Of a stretch of 64,000 nt of DNA, positions 35,749 to 48,338 are shown in pieces. The stretch comes from Oxyruncus cristatus (Eukaryota; Chordata; Aves; Passeriformes; Cotingidae), in contig VXAY01005680.1 of NCBI GenBank assembly GCA_013399855.1, forward strand, positions 152,608-216,607. The letters are read 5' to 3'. The notes under the pieces are model-generated. The model searched no databases, was not told where the DNA came from, and saw only the letters and a list, made by a program, of their open reading frames with translations. The position numbers and the translations under genes are program-made. The number at the start of each line of letters is the position of its first letter. Position 1 is the first letter of the stretch.

Positions 35749-38059
35749 TAGCTACATGATATAATTCCTCCAAATTATGTGTAAAACCAAATCACTGAAA
35801 TGGCTATTCTGAGGTGAAGTGGACCCAACACATTATTCTTTTTTGCTGCTCTGGTCTTAATTATTCCTTGAAACTGAAATGTAATGAAAAGAAGCGATGT
35901 GAGATTACACGGTAAAAATGACATTCTTATTTCATTTTAGCAGTAGGAGAATGAGATGTTTGATAGTTGAGAGGCTAAGTTAGAAGTCCAATCTCCAGGG
36001 GGTTCTTCTCTTTTCAGTGAAATAATGAATTGGAGAACCTAAGGCAGATGCTCTGAATCACCTGTTAGAAGAACAAATTTCATTTTGACTATATTGAACT
36101 TCAGGGAACTAGCCATTTATATATCCACATTTGTTAAAAAGAAAAGATTTTAAGATCGTGTTTTGAGTCCTTAGTAAATCATAATCAAAGCACTTATATG
36201 CCTATGTTCTGGTCCTGGCAAAATCTAATTCATAAAGTATGTGCAAGAGCTGCAAAAATATTTGTGTGTCATTAGAGATTTCCTAATTGCTTAGGGCTAC
36301 AACAGTTGTTGGACACTTTGTGCTGAGATAATAAAACAACATGAAAAGTTCCGGTGCTGCTTGCTTAGTAGTTAAGAACTGTCAGGAACACATTCTAGCA
36401 TGTGAGTATGATGGTGTATCTGTGTGTCAAAAGGATGATGTAGGAGCAGCTGTAAGAGCACAGGCTAAAGGCAGAAGTTCCATCATGGACAGACTATGTC
36501 CTTTTTTATCACCTACTCAGAAAGGCAGTAGGTTAGCATCCAGTATCTTGGATGAGTTTGTAGTTTCTGCGTCTTAATTCCCCGAAATGTAGTCTTGCCT
36601 TATAGAGAAGTATGTTGCGTGAATCATAATGAAGAAATTTATCTTTCTTTTTCTGAATAGCAAATCTATTTGCTGGCTTATATTGTGTTTGGAAAAATAA
36701 GTAATTATGCTACTATTTGCGCCAAAGTACTTCCTTTGAGGGCTCATGGAATGGGAGTAGCACACAGCATATGATTCTTCTGTACTTTAGGGTTATTCAC
36801 AAGCATACAGACAACTTATGAATCTGTTTGCAGACCCTAAAGGAATGCAGCGAAAAGTGTTTCAAACTAAATCACGTGTTTGCATAAATCTCCTTTTTTT
36901 CTTTCCTGTCAGAGAGAGGTGATGGGTCAGACTTGACTATTGAGTCTTTAAGCTAATTTGTCTGATGCCAGCATGGTAGTAGATAGTAAAAGTACAGGCA
37001 ATAGATGTTTCTGAAATGTTCTTCTTTATGAGTAGCTCATGGCTTCTGAAATTTCGATGAGCTAGCATTCTCATGTTCACATGCATTTCAGCCACTAGAA
37101 TATAGAAAATACTGTTTTTCATAGTCTGTCATCTGCTGAACTTGTTGTACAACCCTGTCTTTTGGATTTGTGTTGAGCTTCCATTTTTAATTTTCTACTT
37201 TTGATTTTGAACTGTCATTATTAATATTTTATGAATTACTTTAATCTGCAGATTCTGAAGGTAGAATAGTGCTGCAATCACTGGGATAACAGCCTAAGCC
37301 ATGTCAAGTTTCTAGTTAACAAGACACAGTAAAAAACTTCCTTTGCCTAGAAGTGATTCAGAGCATTGTGGGAAACAGTTTCAGCTCCCACATCCTGACT
37401 TTTTTTGTCATATGGGAGAGGTTATCTAAACAATTTGTGGGAATCTTAAACCAAGTATTGATAGGTAGAAAGAAAAACTCTTTAGTTGCACATCAGGATT
37501 TCTGTTAATCTGTACTCCGTCGTCTTGGATTAGGTATTATTACCATAAATCCAGATAACTCTTTTTAGAAATAAGGAAATTTTTGCTAAACAGAAGACAT
37601 AGAAGTCAAATGGTTCACTGAGATATATATTACTTCATAGGTTTCAAACAGCTTAAATAAAATTGTACATGGCAAAACACTTGTAGATTTTATAGAACGT
37701 GTCAAAATTTTTTGTTTCAAACTTTCACCTAGATTGATAGTTGTTAGCTGTAGGTGGAAATTATATGTTAAGGGCAGGTAAATTAATCCTGGAATATCAG
37801 GGGGAGAGAACAAAACAGGATGGTTCGTCTGCAGCTTGTATGCTAAAAATAATGAGAAGAAGGAATTAATCAGCTAGGGTTTGTTTGTTTGGTTTGTGGT
37901 GTTTATTTAGTTTCGGGGTTTTTTTTTTTTTAAATTTTTTTTTTTTTTTAAATCTTTAAGTCCTTAGAGAGAGTAATCAATAAATCAGTTGAGGTTTATT
38001 TCCGATGACTTCTCATATGGTACATTTGCTTGTTAAGTAGAATCCTTGCTAGGCTTAGA
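35749..38059. other. Non-coding AT-rich stretch
   Basis: No supported gene. A 78-codon frame at 36341-36577 has no recognisable domain. A double poly-T block lies at 37919-37949. Confidence 0.6.
37919..37949. repeat. Poly-T double tract
   Basis: Two T runs separated by AAA. Seen directly. Confidence 0.9.
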
Positions 38060-38660
38060 CATTACTTGCAGCTCTACCAGAATAAAACAGTATTCCAGCT
38101 GTTATGACTTCTGGAGAAACAGTGACATACCCTGCTTGCAGTCACTGGCTTCTCTAGTTTCTGCAGCTTTCTCCTCTGACCTGAATATTCCCACTTGACC
38201 CTCTGTTCAACAACTTGAACTACCCTGCCCTCAGGCACTTCTCCCAAAGAGGCCTGTATAGCCAGTTCTTAAATCAGCTCATGCAGTTGCCAGGAGCTTG
38301 CAAGTTTCTGACTTCCCAGAGGAATAATACTAGGGTGATGAGTTCTGTAAAGACGCGATACTTTACTGGCTGTCAGATCACTCAAACCCCCCTGGATCTG
38401 TAATGAGATTAAGAGTTAAGGTGCATGTTGGTTCCTTCACAGAAAACACAGATTTGCAATAATCAAACATAAGGTTATACAAAGAGATAAAACACAGAAA
38501 AGCAGGGTGCACATGCAGAAACAATGAACATTCTCTTTTCTATCATCTCAGGTAGTTATTATAGCTAATGGGAAAACTACTTGCTTGCTTGTCTACTCTT
38601 AACCTGTCTTTTCTGACTGTATACTGGGACCCCATGTGGCAATGCAGGGACTAGGTAATT
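38060..38660. other. GC-richer block, possible decayed LTR element
   Basis: About 600 bp of higher GC with pyrimidine-rich text on the left ('gcagctttctcctctgacct'). It has a CpG-bearing core 'agacgcgatactttactggc' near 38351 and 'ctgtcagatcactcaaaccc', and then a purine-rich right part. A minus-strand LTR would show its AATAAA signal as TTTATT; here there is the near-match TTTACT. No terminal repeats or viral frame are visible. The assignment is inference from composition and layout. An untranslated exon is the main alternative. Confidence 0.25.
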
Positions 38661-41600
38661 TCTTTCCTTCCTTATCATTAAAACCTCTTGATTAACTTTC
38701 TGTTTTATACCTTAATTAATATGGTCTGTCCTTCAGGGTACTTTCTGCTATAACAGCTTTCTAAATATGCATTAGCAAAATGACACATACTATGAGAAAT
38801 GTTATATACATATTCTTGGTATTAGATTCATATAAATTCTTTCTACGTGTTGTACAAATACTAACCCTGATAAAACTGGGGAAAATTTGCAGTTGATGCT
38901 AGAGTTGTTTTGTCTTATACATGTTCAGTTTCAGATTCCTTTCTGCGATAATATCCATGTATATATATACTCAAAAGCAGTGTTTCTGGTCTTGTTAAAC
39001 AAGTATACTAGACACTGACGTTTCATTTTTTGATAATGTAATAATTTCTGTGACTAAGCTTCTGAATAAAACTGGAGCCATCTTTGAATATAATTGTCAG
39101 AGAGACATCACGTGATTATTATGTTGCATATACCCAATTCTCGTAACCGCACTGCTTGTGAAGGTAGTTTGGGACATTCTTTGCATGGTTGTGGACAGTT
39201 TGCTGTGAGTAGAAGTAGAATTCTGCAGCTCAAAGACTCAAGAGACATTTGAGAAAAATGATACTCATAAGAGCTAATTGTGTATTTTATAACACTGTTC
39301 AGCTTTCAAAAATATTCCTCTACTGCAACTTAGAGTTTTAATAAATAGTAATAAATTTTGATGAAAATTTGAAGATAGGAAGAAATCTTAAAATGAGAAA
39401 ATATTCTGTGTCAGAAATAAACTATGGGGAAAATGATGGACCGTGAAATAATAAAATTTTACAGTGTTCATATTTTTGAAGGAAGAAATGAATTCAAATC
39501 CCTGATCTGTACTATTTAGTGCGAGAATCCAAAGGGTAGCCTTCTGGAATGTGGTTCAGCCATCATTTATTGACTACTTCTGGTAAGTGTTTATTGACTA
39601 TTTTTGACAGGAGAGGTCATGTCAAACTTGCTATTTATATATATATGTATATATACACACATATATATCTGTTCAATGGAAAAAAGCTACAGAGTTTCTT
39701 GAACAGGTGAAAATATGAAAAGGTTTTGCTTCAGGATGTTGTAATATAAAATGAGATATTTTTGGTATCTCATAAATTTTCAGGAAGCTTAACTTTGGAG
39801 AGAAAAGAATAAAAACTGACTGGAAGATAGAATGAGCTGGGATCATCTGCTTTTTAAATATTTTTATGTGATGTTATTGGAGAATGGATTGGATATTAAG
39901 CACTTGTGCTGATTGCTACTCAGCTGTTGAACTAGGGAGAGGATTTAGTCCTAAATCAGGTAAGATACCTACCTCCTGAATCATCCTCCATCTTTTCACA
40001 GAATAATAAACAGCTGAGACATTCTAGTTCTAACTGTACATTTCTTAGCTTCTTTAAGTTAGTTCAATAATTTTCTTGAGAACATTTATTTAGAACTATA
40101 ATTTCATATGCCATATCATACACATAGATCTATTTACTATATATTGGAAGTATGACTTGGTATGAAGATGGAATCCTGTATTGAAACAGAGGAGTCTTTA
40201 TAAATAAAGTATTTGTAGGAAGAAACAAGCTATTTTATAAAGTGAATGTTGATTTTTTTGGGAAAAAAAATAATTTAGTGTAGTATTATGAATTTCAGTT
40301 TTAGATTTGTATTGATGACAAGTCTGTGAACGACAAAATGGAGTTTAATAAACTCTCTTTTATGGCCCTGATAGCTGAGATATTTCAGGTGACTCAGCTA
40401 AGCCAAGACAGACCTCTATATTTTAACATGAAATTACTCAATAATGAATTTGCCTACAAGTACCAATTACTTCCATCAAGCAATAATAAAAACATTATTT
40501 TGCACTTTTTATGGGATGAGGATACCATAAACAAACTGTGAATCCTACAGTGCCAGGACCATTTAGATGAAGTCACTAAATTTGTAATTGAGTAAGAAAT
40601 ACCTAGGCACCAGCTTACTGTTTAGGCTTTTATTTTCTGCTGTTTACCAGTTATCAGTTAGTATTTAATAGCTGGATTTCATGATATTTATCACTCTGGC
40701 ATTTCCTGTCATTTCCTTCAGTGATCTCTTGGATCTTACTAAGATGCTACTCTTTGTGTCTTAGTATCTTTACTTTTCCAATGACTTAAAAAAAGCATCA
40801 ATAACAGTTTATATTGGACTATTTTAACCTTTTATATTTATAACACAGGAAAAATGCTATGAATGGTATGTTTGTCTGTTATAAATCTTGAAATATTGTT
40901 TAGTTTGTGGTACTGTGAGCTTAAAATGAAGTAATGGTTAAATAGTTTACACATTAAATGACAGCACAGTACAATAACAACACATCTAATGTTTCCTCTT
41001 TAAAGAAATAATGTTCCAGCTTTATGCTGAAGAAATGATGGTCCAGCTTAAACCAATTAAGTTTTGGTTTTTTTATACTCCTAGAGCCCAATTTTATACA
41101 TTCAATTTAAACAAAATCCAATTTAAAGTATTGGTTAGCTTGCAAACTCCTGGCAAGAGAATGTGAATTGGTTAGGAAAATAGACCTTTTAATTTTCATA
41201 TTAATTCTTAGCCACTGAAAGTCTAATTTGAAAACATGGACTCTTCTTCATATGTTCTACAGCACCTGTAGTGGGAGATACAGACTGAGAATTAACTTTG
41301 AGAGAATGTGATGTTATACAAGACAATTTCCTAATAAGATGATAATTTATGGTCATGTTTTGTAAAAGGAAAATCAAAAAAAGTATATTTCTTCTTATCA
41401 GGATTGCTGTAAAACCACTGCAATTTTCAAAATGTGGTCCAATAATTGCTGTTTAGGATGTATTCTCTCTGCATACCTCATACACAAAATTCTGACTTTC
41501 AGCTGTTTGTTTTGTCAAGAAATTTTACTCCTTTCTAGCACAGAAAATTGTTGTTCAATGGAATATTCTGTATTTTACCATGAACTACTTACTATAGAGC

Positions 41601-42258
41601 TTTGCTTTATTCTGTGTGTTTGTGGAGATGATGTGTATGAAACTTACAGTGATGAGTTGCTGTTAACTGAAGGGGTAAAACAAAGCCTTAGGAAAAGAAA
41701 CAGCACATTTTGTGAAGGAAAGAAATTCTGTCACTGTGACCATGGTGAAGAGAAGCATCCCCTTTGCTCTCTTAGGCCATACTGGTATAGTGAACGTGTG
41801 GCAGTGTGGGGTCTCTAATGGAGGGATGGCTGGAAAGGTGGCACAATAGTGCCCTTAGATGCTCAATGTGAGGCTTTGCAGGAATCAAACACGAGGTAGC
41901 AGGAAGGCATTGATGAGACTTGCCACAGATAGGGAGGAAAGAAGTCCTCACAGTTCCCTGATAAATTTAAGCTTGTATCTATCTTTACTCCAATTTCTTC
42001 CATAAAAATCACATTTACCTGCATTTTTATTACCTTGTGAGACTACCATTCTGATTTTATTGTAGCAAGAAAAACCAAACTAGATTCAAACTAACTGTAT
42101 AAATATAGATACCAAAGGGATAGCTGAGTACCAGCATGGCTGCAGTCACTGTTGCCATTGTTCTACATTGCTTTTTCCCCCTCCCCTTCTCTGTAGTGAT
42201 CTAAATGGTAGAAATGGAGAATATTTTTTATGCTGGTTTTCATTTGTCTTCAATACAG
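38661..42258. other. Non-coding AT-rich stretch
   Basis: No supported gene. It includes a (TA)n tract at 39635-39669 and a partial local duplication ('tttattgacta' twice, near 39566 and 39590). The 128-codon open frame at 41432-41818 is the longest plus-strand frame outside CR1, but it has no domain, no clear splice borders and an unremarkable composition. Confidence 0.6.
39635..39669. repeat. (TA)n/(CA)n microsatellite
   Basis: TATATA units, a short ACACAC and again ATATAT. Seen directly. Confidence 0.9.
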
Positions 42259-42346
42259 GAGCAGGCTGCATATTCTGTTTCTTTGGCTACACAATATCTC
42301 AGCTGCTACCAATGTACTTGTGTTGGAAGCTGTGACTTATACAGAG
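42259..42346 (+). other. Candidate coding exon (hypothetical)
   Basis: 88 bp between a good acceptor ('ttttcatttgtcttcaatacag', ending 42258) and a donor (CAGAG|gtaata at 42347). Frame 1 is open throughout: 29 codons from EQAAYSVSLATQYLSCY to CVGSCDLYR, plus one base. The peptide is cysteine-rich near its end (four Cys in the last 14 residues). It enters in phase 0 and leaves in phase 1, which is exactly what the next candidate at 43733 needs. Not recognised as any family. Together with its neighbour it is the best exon-like pair in the window, but chance is not excluded. Confidence 0.25.
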
Positions 42347-43180
42347 GTAATACACTAATCAATATGTCTTTGATGTACTAGAAAGAAACTGATGTCACAT
42401 TTTACATAAGTAATCAAGCAATGAAAATTTTACATTATTGATGGTATTCTTATCATAATTCTAATGGAGCAGCAGTTTAAATTCTTTCTTACTTTTCTAA
42501 GTTATTTACAAGGCATACTTCAAGATCTTGAGGGAAAAATAGTTCTCATATTGTTCTATAGGTGAATCCTGTCATTACAATTACTGCTGATAAGTGACCA
42601 GGCTGCTACAATGAAGAAATATAAAAAAGGTGTAGAGTTCTTAAAAAGAATAAAAATAGTCTTTTTATGTCATCTGTAATATTCGGCTTGTTTTATTTTA
42701 AAAAATTTGAATATAGCCCCAAAGAAATGCTGTAGTTGAGGAAAAAGATGAAATGTTTCCTGGAAGATTTAATGATTATCTGGTGCTACTGGAGGGCTAT
42801 TAAAAGAAAGCCTGAGACAAGTTATTTTACATAGAGATTGGATGATCCGTATTGGAACAAAAATGTTTAAGATTTGGATTTGTGTTTTCTAGAAAAGATC
42901 TCAGCATTGTCTTATTACGCAAGAATCAGTGTGGTTTATATTACTTAAAATTTGCATCATTTGTAATTGGGAAAAGAATTCTATGCCTCCTCTGGCAAAG
43001 TATACTGTTTTATAAAAATATTTGCTTCATAGAACATAGCCATCTCCGAGCTGCATGGTACTGCAAGCATATTTAAACAAAACTGGCAAATCCTAAAATG
43101 GTATTTCTTTCTACAGAAGAAAAGGGGCATTTCTTTGAATATTCTATTATATGTGCAGCCACTGGGACAGACACTGGGGA
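42347..43180. other. Non-coding stretch (possible intron part)
   Basis: No feature seen. A 74-codon plus-strand open frame at 42852-43076 has no domain or splice borders. Confidence 0.5.
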
Positions 43181-43262
43181 TTTGGGGTCATATTAGCTCT
43201 GCTGCAAAATTCCAGTGTGACTTTGTTTGCAATCTATAAAACGATGGTAATACTTAGTTTCT
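43181..43262 (+). mobile_element. MIR-like ancient SINE relic with internal deletion
   Basis: 'ttggggtcatattagctctg' (MIR 'gggttcgaatcccagctctg') is followed by 'ccagtgtgacttt' (MIR 'agctgtgtgacctt'). Then, after a deletion, comes 'aatctataaaacgatggtaa' (MIR 'catctgtaaaatggggataa'). Sense orientation. Confidence 0.5.
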
Positions 43263-43478
43263 GTCACCTGTGATCTAGTTATCTCTGTGACTCATGAGAT
43301 TTCTAAGGCTGCCCCTTATTTTGTGTTTATAAAACGAGCAAAACTGAACCCAGCTGCTCTTTCCTCTATTACTGCTCATGTATCGATTCTCTGATGCCTC
43401 TGTAACAAATGCCATATAGAGGAACATGAAAAATAGTTTGCTCTATTTTATACTCACAGTTTGATCAGGAATAGGATT

Positions 43479-43548
43479 AAATAAAATAATAATAATAATA
43501 TTAAAATATAATTACCAATAATAAAATATTAATATTGTAATATTAATC
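43479..43548. repeat. (AAT)n-rich tract
   Basis: AATAATAATAAT followed by imperfect AT-rich units. Seen directly. Confidence 0.85.
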
Positions 43549-43732
43549 CTTTTTAAAGATATTAAAATATTGTTTTTATTTTTCCCTGAAGTAGCTGTAT
43601 GCTTGTAGTGGATAAAGACATTTTACTTTCCTCTGGCATATTTTAATTCAACCATATTCTCACTGTATAATTCCATTTCTGTTGGTATCAGCCTAATAGC
43701 AGATATATAGAAATATCAATTCTTTTTTGCAG

Positions 43733-43779
43733 TGAAAGTCCCTGTTGCAAAGGAGAAGCATATTCGCTGCAATTGGAAG
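43733..43779 (+). other. Candidate coding exon (hypothetical)
   Basis: 47 bp between an acceptor ('tcaattcttttttgcag', ending 43732) and a donor (GGAAG|gtaatg at 43780). With the single base carried over from 42346 the first codon becomes GTG. The frame then reads KVPVAKEKHIRCNWK to the donor in phase 0, with no stop. A second frame is also open. The phase fit with 42259-42346 is seen directly; that the two are spliced together is inference. The peptide is basic and unrecognised. Confidence 0.25.
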
Positions 43780-46723
43780 GTAATGACATGTTTTGATAAA
43801 GAGTGAATTGTTACTGTGGTTTTATGAGAGACTTGTTAGAAAGTGGATACAATAGTTTGTCTACTGTAAAACTCCTATTACTCCCCATTTTTGCCACAAG
43901 AAACAGTTTTCATTTTATTCTTTTTCCTGCTTTACATAATTAGTGAACATAAAGGTAAAAGGTAAGGGTAGAAGGCAGAAAGTGTCCCTTTTGTGATCTG
44001 GGAATTCTAAAGTGCTTTGCGTTGCAAGAGGGCTAAGGTTGCCCATAAAGGGAAGGAAGTAGAACTGCTCTCATCCTCATACTGGAGAAAGGATGGGGAA
44101 TTCTGATACTTTCCTATCTAAATGGCTAAACTGACATTGGCTCATATTTGTATGTATTTATCTAATGAAATTACATGAGAACCTCCAGAAATGGTAATTC
44201 AGCAAATCGTTTAAACCTACTCTTATCTAGAAGACTATATATAAATCCAGAGATTTATTTGCTTATCTTGCCCTGATTTGTTAGCACCATCAGGCAGAAT
44301 ATTTCTTTTTGAACTTGCTATACACAGAGTTTCTTGAAGGTTTCTTGTTCTTTTGGTTTTATGGTGGTTTTCTTTTATTTCCTGGTAGAAAGACATTGTA
44401 ATTGAATCCAAGTGTGCTAAGAAACTTTGTCAGTGATGTTAATATTCTCAAAAGAGCTTTAGTGTAAGTATTTGACAAGTCATCCTTTATTACTAGTTAT
44501 ATTTAAATAATAAAATCAATTGTTCCAATTGAAAATCTATACTTTGGGAATTTATCTTTGCAGTAAAATTGAATGCCCTTTCATAAAACTTGAATTAAAT
44601 TATTTTGAGAAGACAAAAATGTACTCTTACTTTTACAAAATATAATATTTTGCTCTTAAAAAGATATCTAAATATTTCCTATATGAAAAAATATCAGATG
44701 AGCAAGTATTATAACAGATTTTAATCTTGTAATATTTATTTTTTTCTTTCATGTGGAGTTTTCTGTCCATCTTAAAATGAAAGAAAATTAAAATTTTCCA
44801 CCTTCTGCAGCCACTTCTAGATATTTCTTGCAATGACTTGTGAGTATCTATGTATTTAGTCATTTGCTTGCAGAAAAAAATCACTAGTTCCTTTATAAAA
44901 GTCAGCGCTGTCCTATAGCTTAAAGCTGCAGAAAATTTGAGGTCACTTGAAACACTGGCAAGGTTTACCATTTAAAGATGAGTTTAATCTGGACTGATAA
45001 CACTGCTATGTAATTTGACAATTCCTGACTCTCGTGCAGTTAAAATTCTCACTCAGTAATGGATAAAAGGAAGTTTTTAGATGTACATAATACATATAGA
45101 TAGCAATAGAGAAAATTCATCCTGTATAAGATTTGCCACGAGCCGACATAATCACAGCTGCTATTTTTCTTCATGAAGTCAGACTGGAGACGCACTACTT
45201 TCACAGTTTTCCGCAGCAGAGGAAATTATGAACCTCCAGATACTTATTGTGATTTTTGCATGGAGATGAAGCATATTAAGATTAATCTACTTGACATAAA
45301 GATACATTCATTACCTTGTGTTTAACATAATGCTTTTTTTAAGTGGCATCTAATTATTGCCCTTGTGTAGCAGAAATACCTCTGAGGAAATGTATGCCAG
45401 CTGTTGAAAAAAATATATCTGCCTATTCTTCTTTAAGAACATGCTAATTGCTCTTTGGGGTTTTCATATAATTTTTTTTTTTTTTAATCTTTGTAGTGGT
45501 GGTCGTTTAATGCCTCTTCTTATGAAAAATGCATCACATTAAGGAGCAGGTGACATCTCAGGGGGGCTGTACTCAGAACACACACATTTTGTTTGACTCT
45601 TCAGATATGCTAAAAGAGATCCCGACACATGCCAGCACGATAAAATCCCGAGTGGGCTGTGGGAATTTTCAGATTACCTATGAAGAATAGTTGGAGATTA
45701 GATGACAATATAAAATTTATTTGAAATATTTTGGCATTGTTGTAGGGCTAGTCTATGCAGTCAGTTTTTTTTAGTGTCTCTTCAGTATACAAATGCATGT
45801 AATTGAAGAAGGAACAGGGGAATAATATCTAAATACTGGGTCATAAAGTCAGGGACAACATAGATCTTCAGTGTTTTATAACATTGTTGGTTTTTCTCAG
45901 TTCAGTTCATTTCTCTGTTTAGTCCGTCATCTGTTTTTTCCAGTTCTATGGAAAAGTGTACAGTAGAACATATTTCTCCTCTTATTTTTGACTTTTCTTC
46001 AGTAATACCTTCATAGAATTGAGCAGTTTACCCCAAAAGCAGTGTTTTTCTGTGCTCACATAAATGCAAATGCTGCCCTGAAGCTACAGAGCTTTTAACT
46101 CCTGATTACTTATTTTAGTACATTTTCTGTTTTCTCTTTCTGCTGTTTGAATGAATCCACAATATCCTTATTTCTTTTAGTATTTGTGCTTATGTTATTT
46201 CATCAAGTGACAACTCCAGTTTCCAAGGTGATATTCCCTACAATTTACTAATTTCCTTCAGCTTTCTTAAATATCTTTTAGTAGCTGGTGCTCCTTGCCA
46301 GAAGACCATTAAAGAGTGGTTATCCTAAACTTAATGAAGTGCTTGAAGGCCATCCCTCATGAAAAAATGTTTAAGAAAGAAACTGCCAGCTGTGATCTGT
46401 AATCCAGCATGATTTTTTGGTCTGTTTTATTGTCATATGAACTCTGTGAAAGATAAGACAAGTTCAACCATTATATCTCTAGAAAATAATAGTTAATGAA
46501 TACTGGAGCTAATAATATAGAATGGACGTGTTTTCCAGTTCTTTGAAAAGATACATTTATGCTAATTTTGAATACAATCTAAACTTCTATTCATATTTAC
46601 ATGTATAACATGATCTGAATTTAATATTTCTTGCTTAAAAAAATATTTTTTGAAAAGATGTATTACTTTTTGGTTTGTCATGTGAAACCCACAAGTTCTT
46701 TTTTCTAGAAGGGCACTTCTTAC
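43780..46723. other. Non-coding AT-rich stretch
   Basis: No supported gene. A poly-T lies near 45471-45485. Two CpG-bearing, low-repeat segments (45140-45240 and 45490-45670) differ from the background and may be conserved non-coding DNA. A 112-codon minus-strand frame at 44633-44971 has no recognisable domain. Confidence 0.55.
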
Positions 46724-46783
46724 CATCATCTGTTTCCTTGTCTATTTTTGGAAACATGTAGATGCCAAGATGATTAAAGAGGT
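46724..46783 (-). other. Candidate symmetric cassette exon (hypothetical)
   Basis: On the minus strand there is a very good acceptor ('ctggctcactcccctcaccc' then CAG), then 60 bp, then a consensus donor (GATG|gtaaga). Only one frame is open. It reads LFNHLGIYMFPKIDKETDD with phase 1 on both sides, so inclusion or skipping would keep the frame. The frame continues open on both flanks (46635-46847, 70 codons), so openness alone is weak support. The peptide is not recognised. Confidence 0.22.
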
Positions 46784-48338
46784 CTGGGGTGAGGGGAGTG
46801 AGCCAGTAGCTTGTATGGTATTTAAGCTCCTTGCCAGGTAAAATCATGATAATAAGATATGAGTTTGATATAAAGAAAGGTAAATTAATACATGAATTAG
46901 GATTGCATTATGCTGCTATCTCCAGTGACAGGAGCAACAGCTTTTTAGATGTGCTGTTTTGTTGAGCTCCAGTTATCTCATTATCTCTGTGCTTCTCCCT
47001 CCCTGGTCTTCTAGATACAGTCTCAGATGTTTCCTATTCATTCCAATTTATGAGTTTTATTTATCAAGCCCTGTAAGGTTATGACTCCCCCCCATTTTCC
47101 CCTTGCTAGTGTTTTGCAGTTTTCTCTCAATAATTCTGTGCAATCTTAGCTGATACTATTGTATGTGGCATTTATTTTTCCTTGGAATCCATAAATAGAA
47201 CTGCTGAGTTTAAAATGACTGAAAAAAAAAAGAGCAGAAATTTCATACAATTTTTTATCATTGGTATTTTAACACTTCTGTATATTTTTTCAAGTTTTTC
47301 ACATTCTCAACCAACACGAGTGGGACTTGTTGGACATTTGGGTTATATACAATGTTAAGTGTACAAGACTTCATTCAGTCCTTATGAACCAGAAATATTT
47401 GGCTTAAAGTAAACAGACTTTTAACTATTAGGAACATTCTGTTAGAACTTACTGTTCTTGTTAAACAATGTAGGGCTAAATTGGAAATCACTGATATTAT
47501 CAGGAAACAGTAGATCTGTCTGTTTGCTCTTCCCATGCTTGTCCTGAATTCAACCTGCTGTGCTGTTTTGTGAAGAAGTAAACAAGTGAAAATTGACTTT
47601 GACAGTGTACAGTGTCTTCTGAATTTTCCAGAGGAGGTTTTAACATCCTTTATTTACAGACTCTTTTCCCTTACACAGCTTATGCATGAAGACTACTAAG
47701 CCAAAACAGATGTGCTTATACAGAAATTAAGTGTTAATAAGATGCTTTGCAGGAGAGCCCTCTACACAGATCCCATTAGAAGATCAGAGCAATAGCTATT
47801 TTTATAAGTGCAAATTCTGTGAGCTAGCAAATTACATATAAACCAACTTAAAGTGATTTCAGCATGTGTGCAAAACTAGTTGACAGCTTATTACTGAATG
47901 TCACAACTGACTGCGTATGTTCCTTACCTCTTTTTTATGTCAAGTGAGAGAACAGCTAACTTTTAACTCTGATCATAGAGAAAGAAATAAAATTATGAGT
48001 AAATTCAGCCAAAGCACACTTTTATTCATTTAGTTCATCCTTGAGCTGCCTGGCTTGGCCACACTGACCTGTGCAATGCAGAGTCCTGTTTCCTCTTCAG
48101 TTTTTTCATCAGGTGAAAGTTACTGTTGTCCTCACTTGTCTTGGTTTTAGCTTGCTGCTGCATCTCTACCCTTTTTTTTTTCAGGTTAAGGAGTTTGTGG
48201 CAACTATATTGTTCTGGGAGTCCTAAGGGTTTTGGCTATTTTGAATAATGCTTTTCTTTTGATTCACTTCTCATTCCACGCAGCAGAATAGACCCTTTAA
48301 GTGCAATAACCTAATCACTTTCCTTTTCTTCCTGTCAG
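46784..48338. other. Non-coding AT-rich stretch
   Basis: No feature seen apart from short poly-A and poly-T runs (47222-47231 and 48172-48181). Confidence 0.6.

Noticed and set aside
41432..41818. 128-codon plus-strand open frame, the longest outside CR1
   Set aside because: No domain, no splice or promoter context. An open frame of about this length is expected roughly once by chance in 64 kb of this composition.
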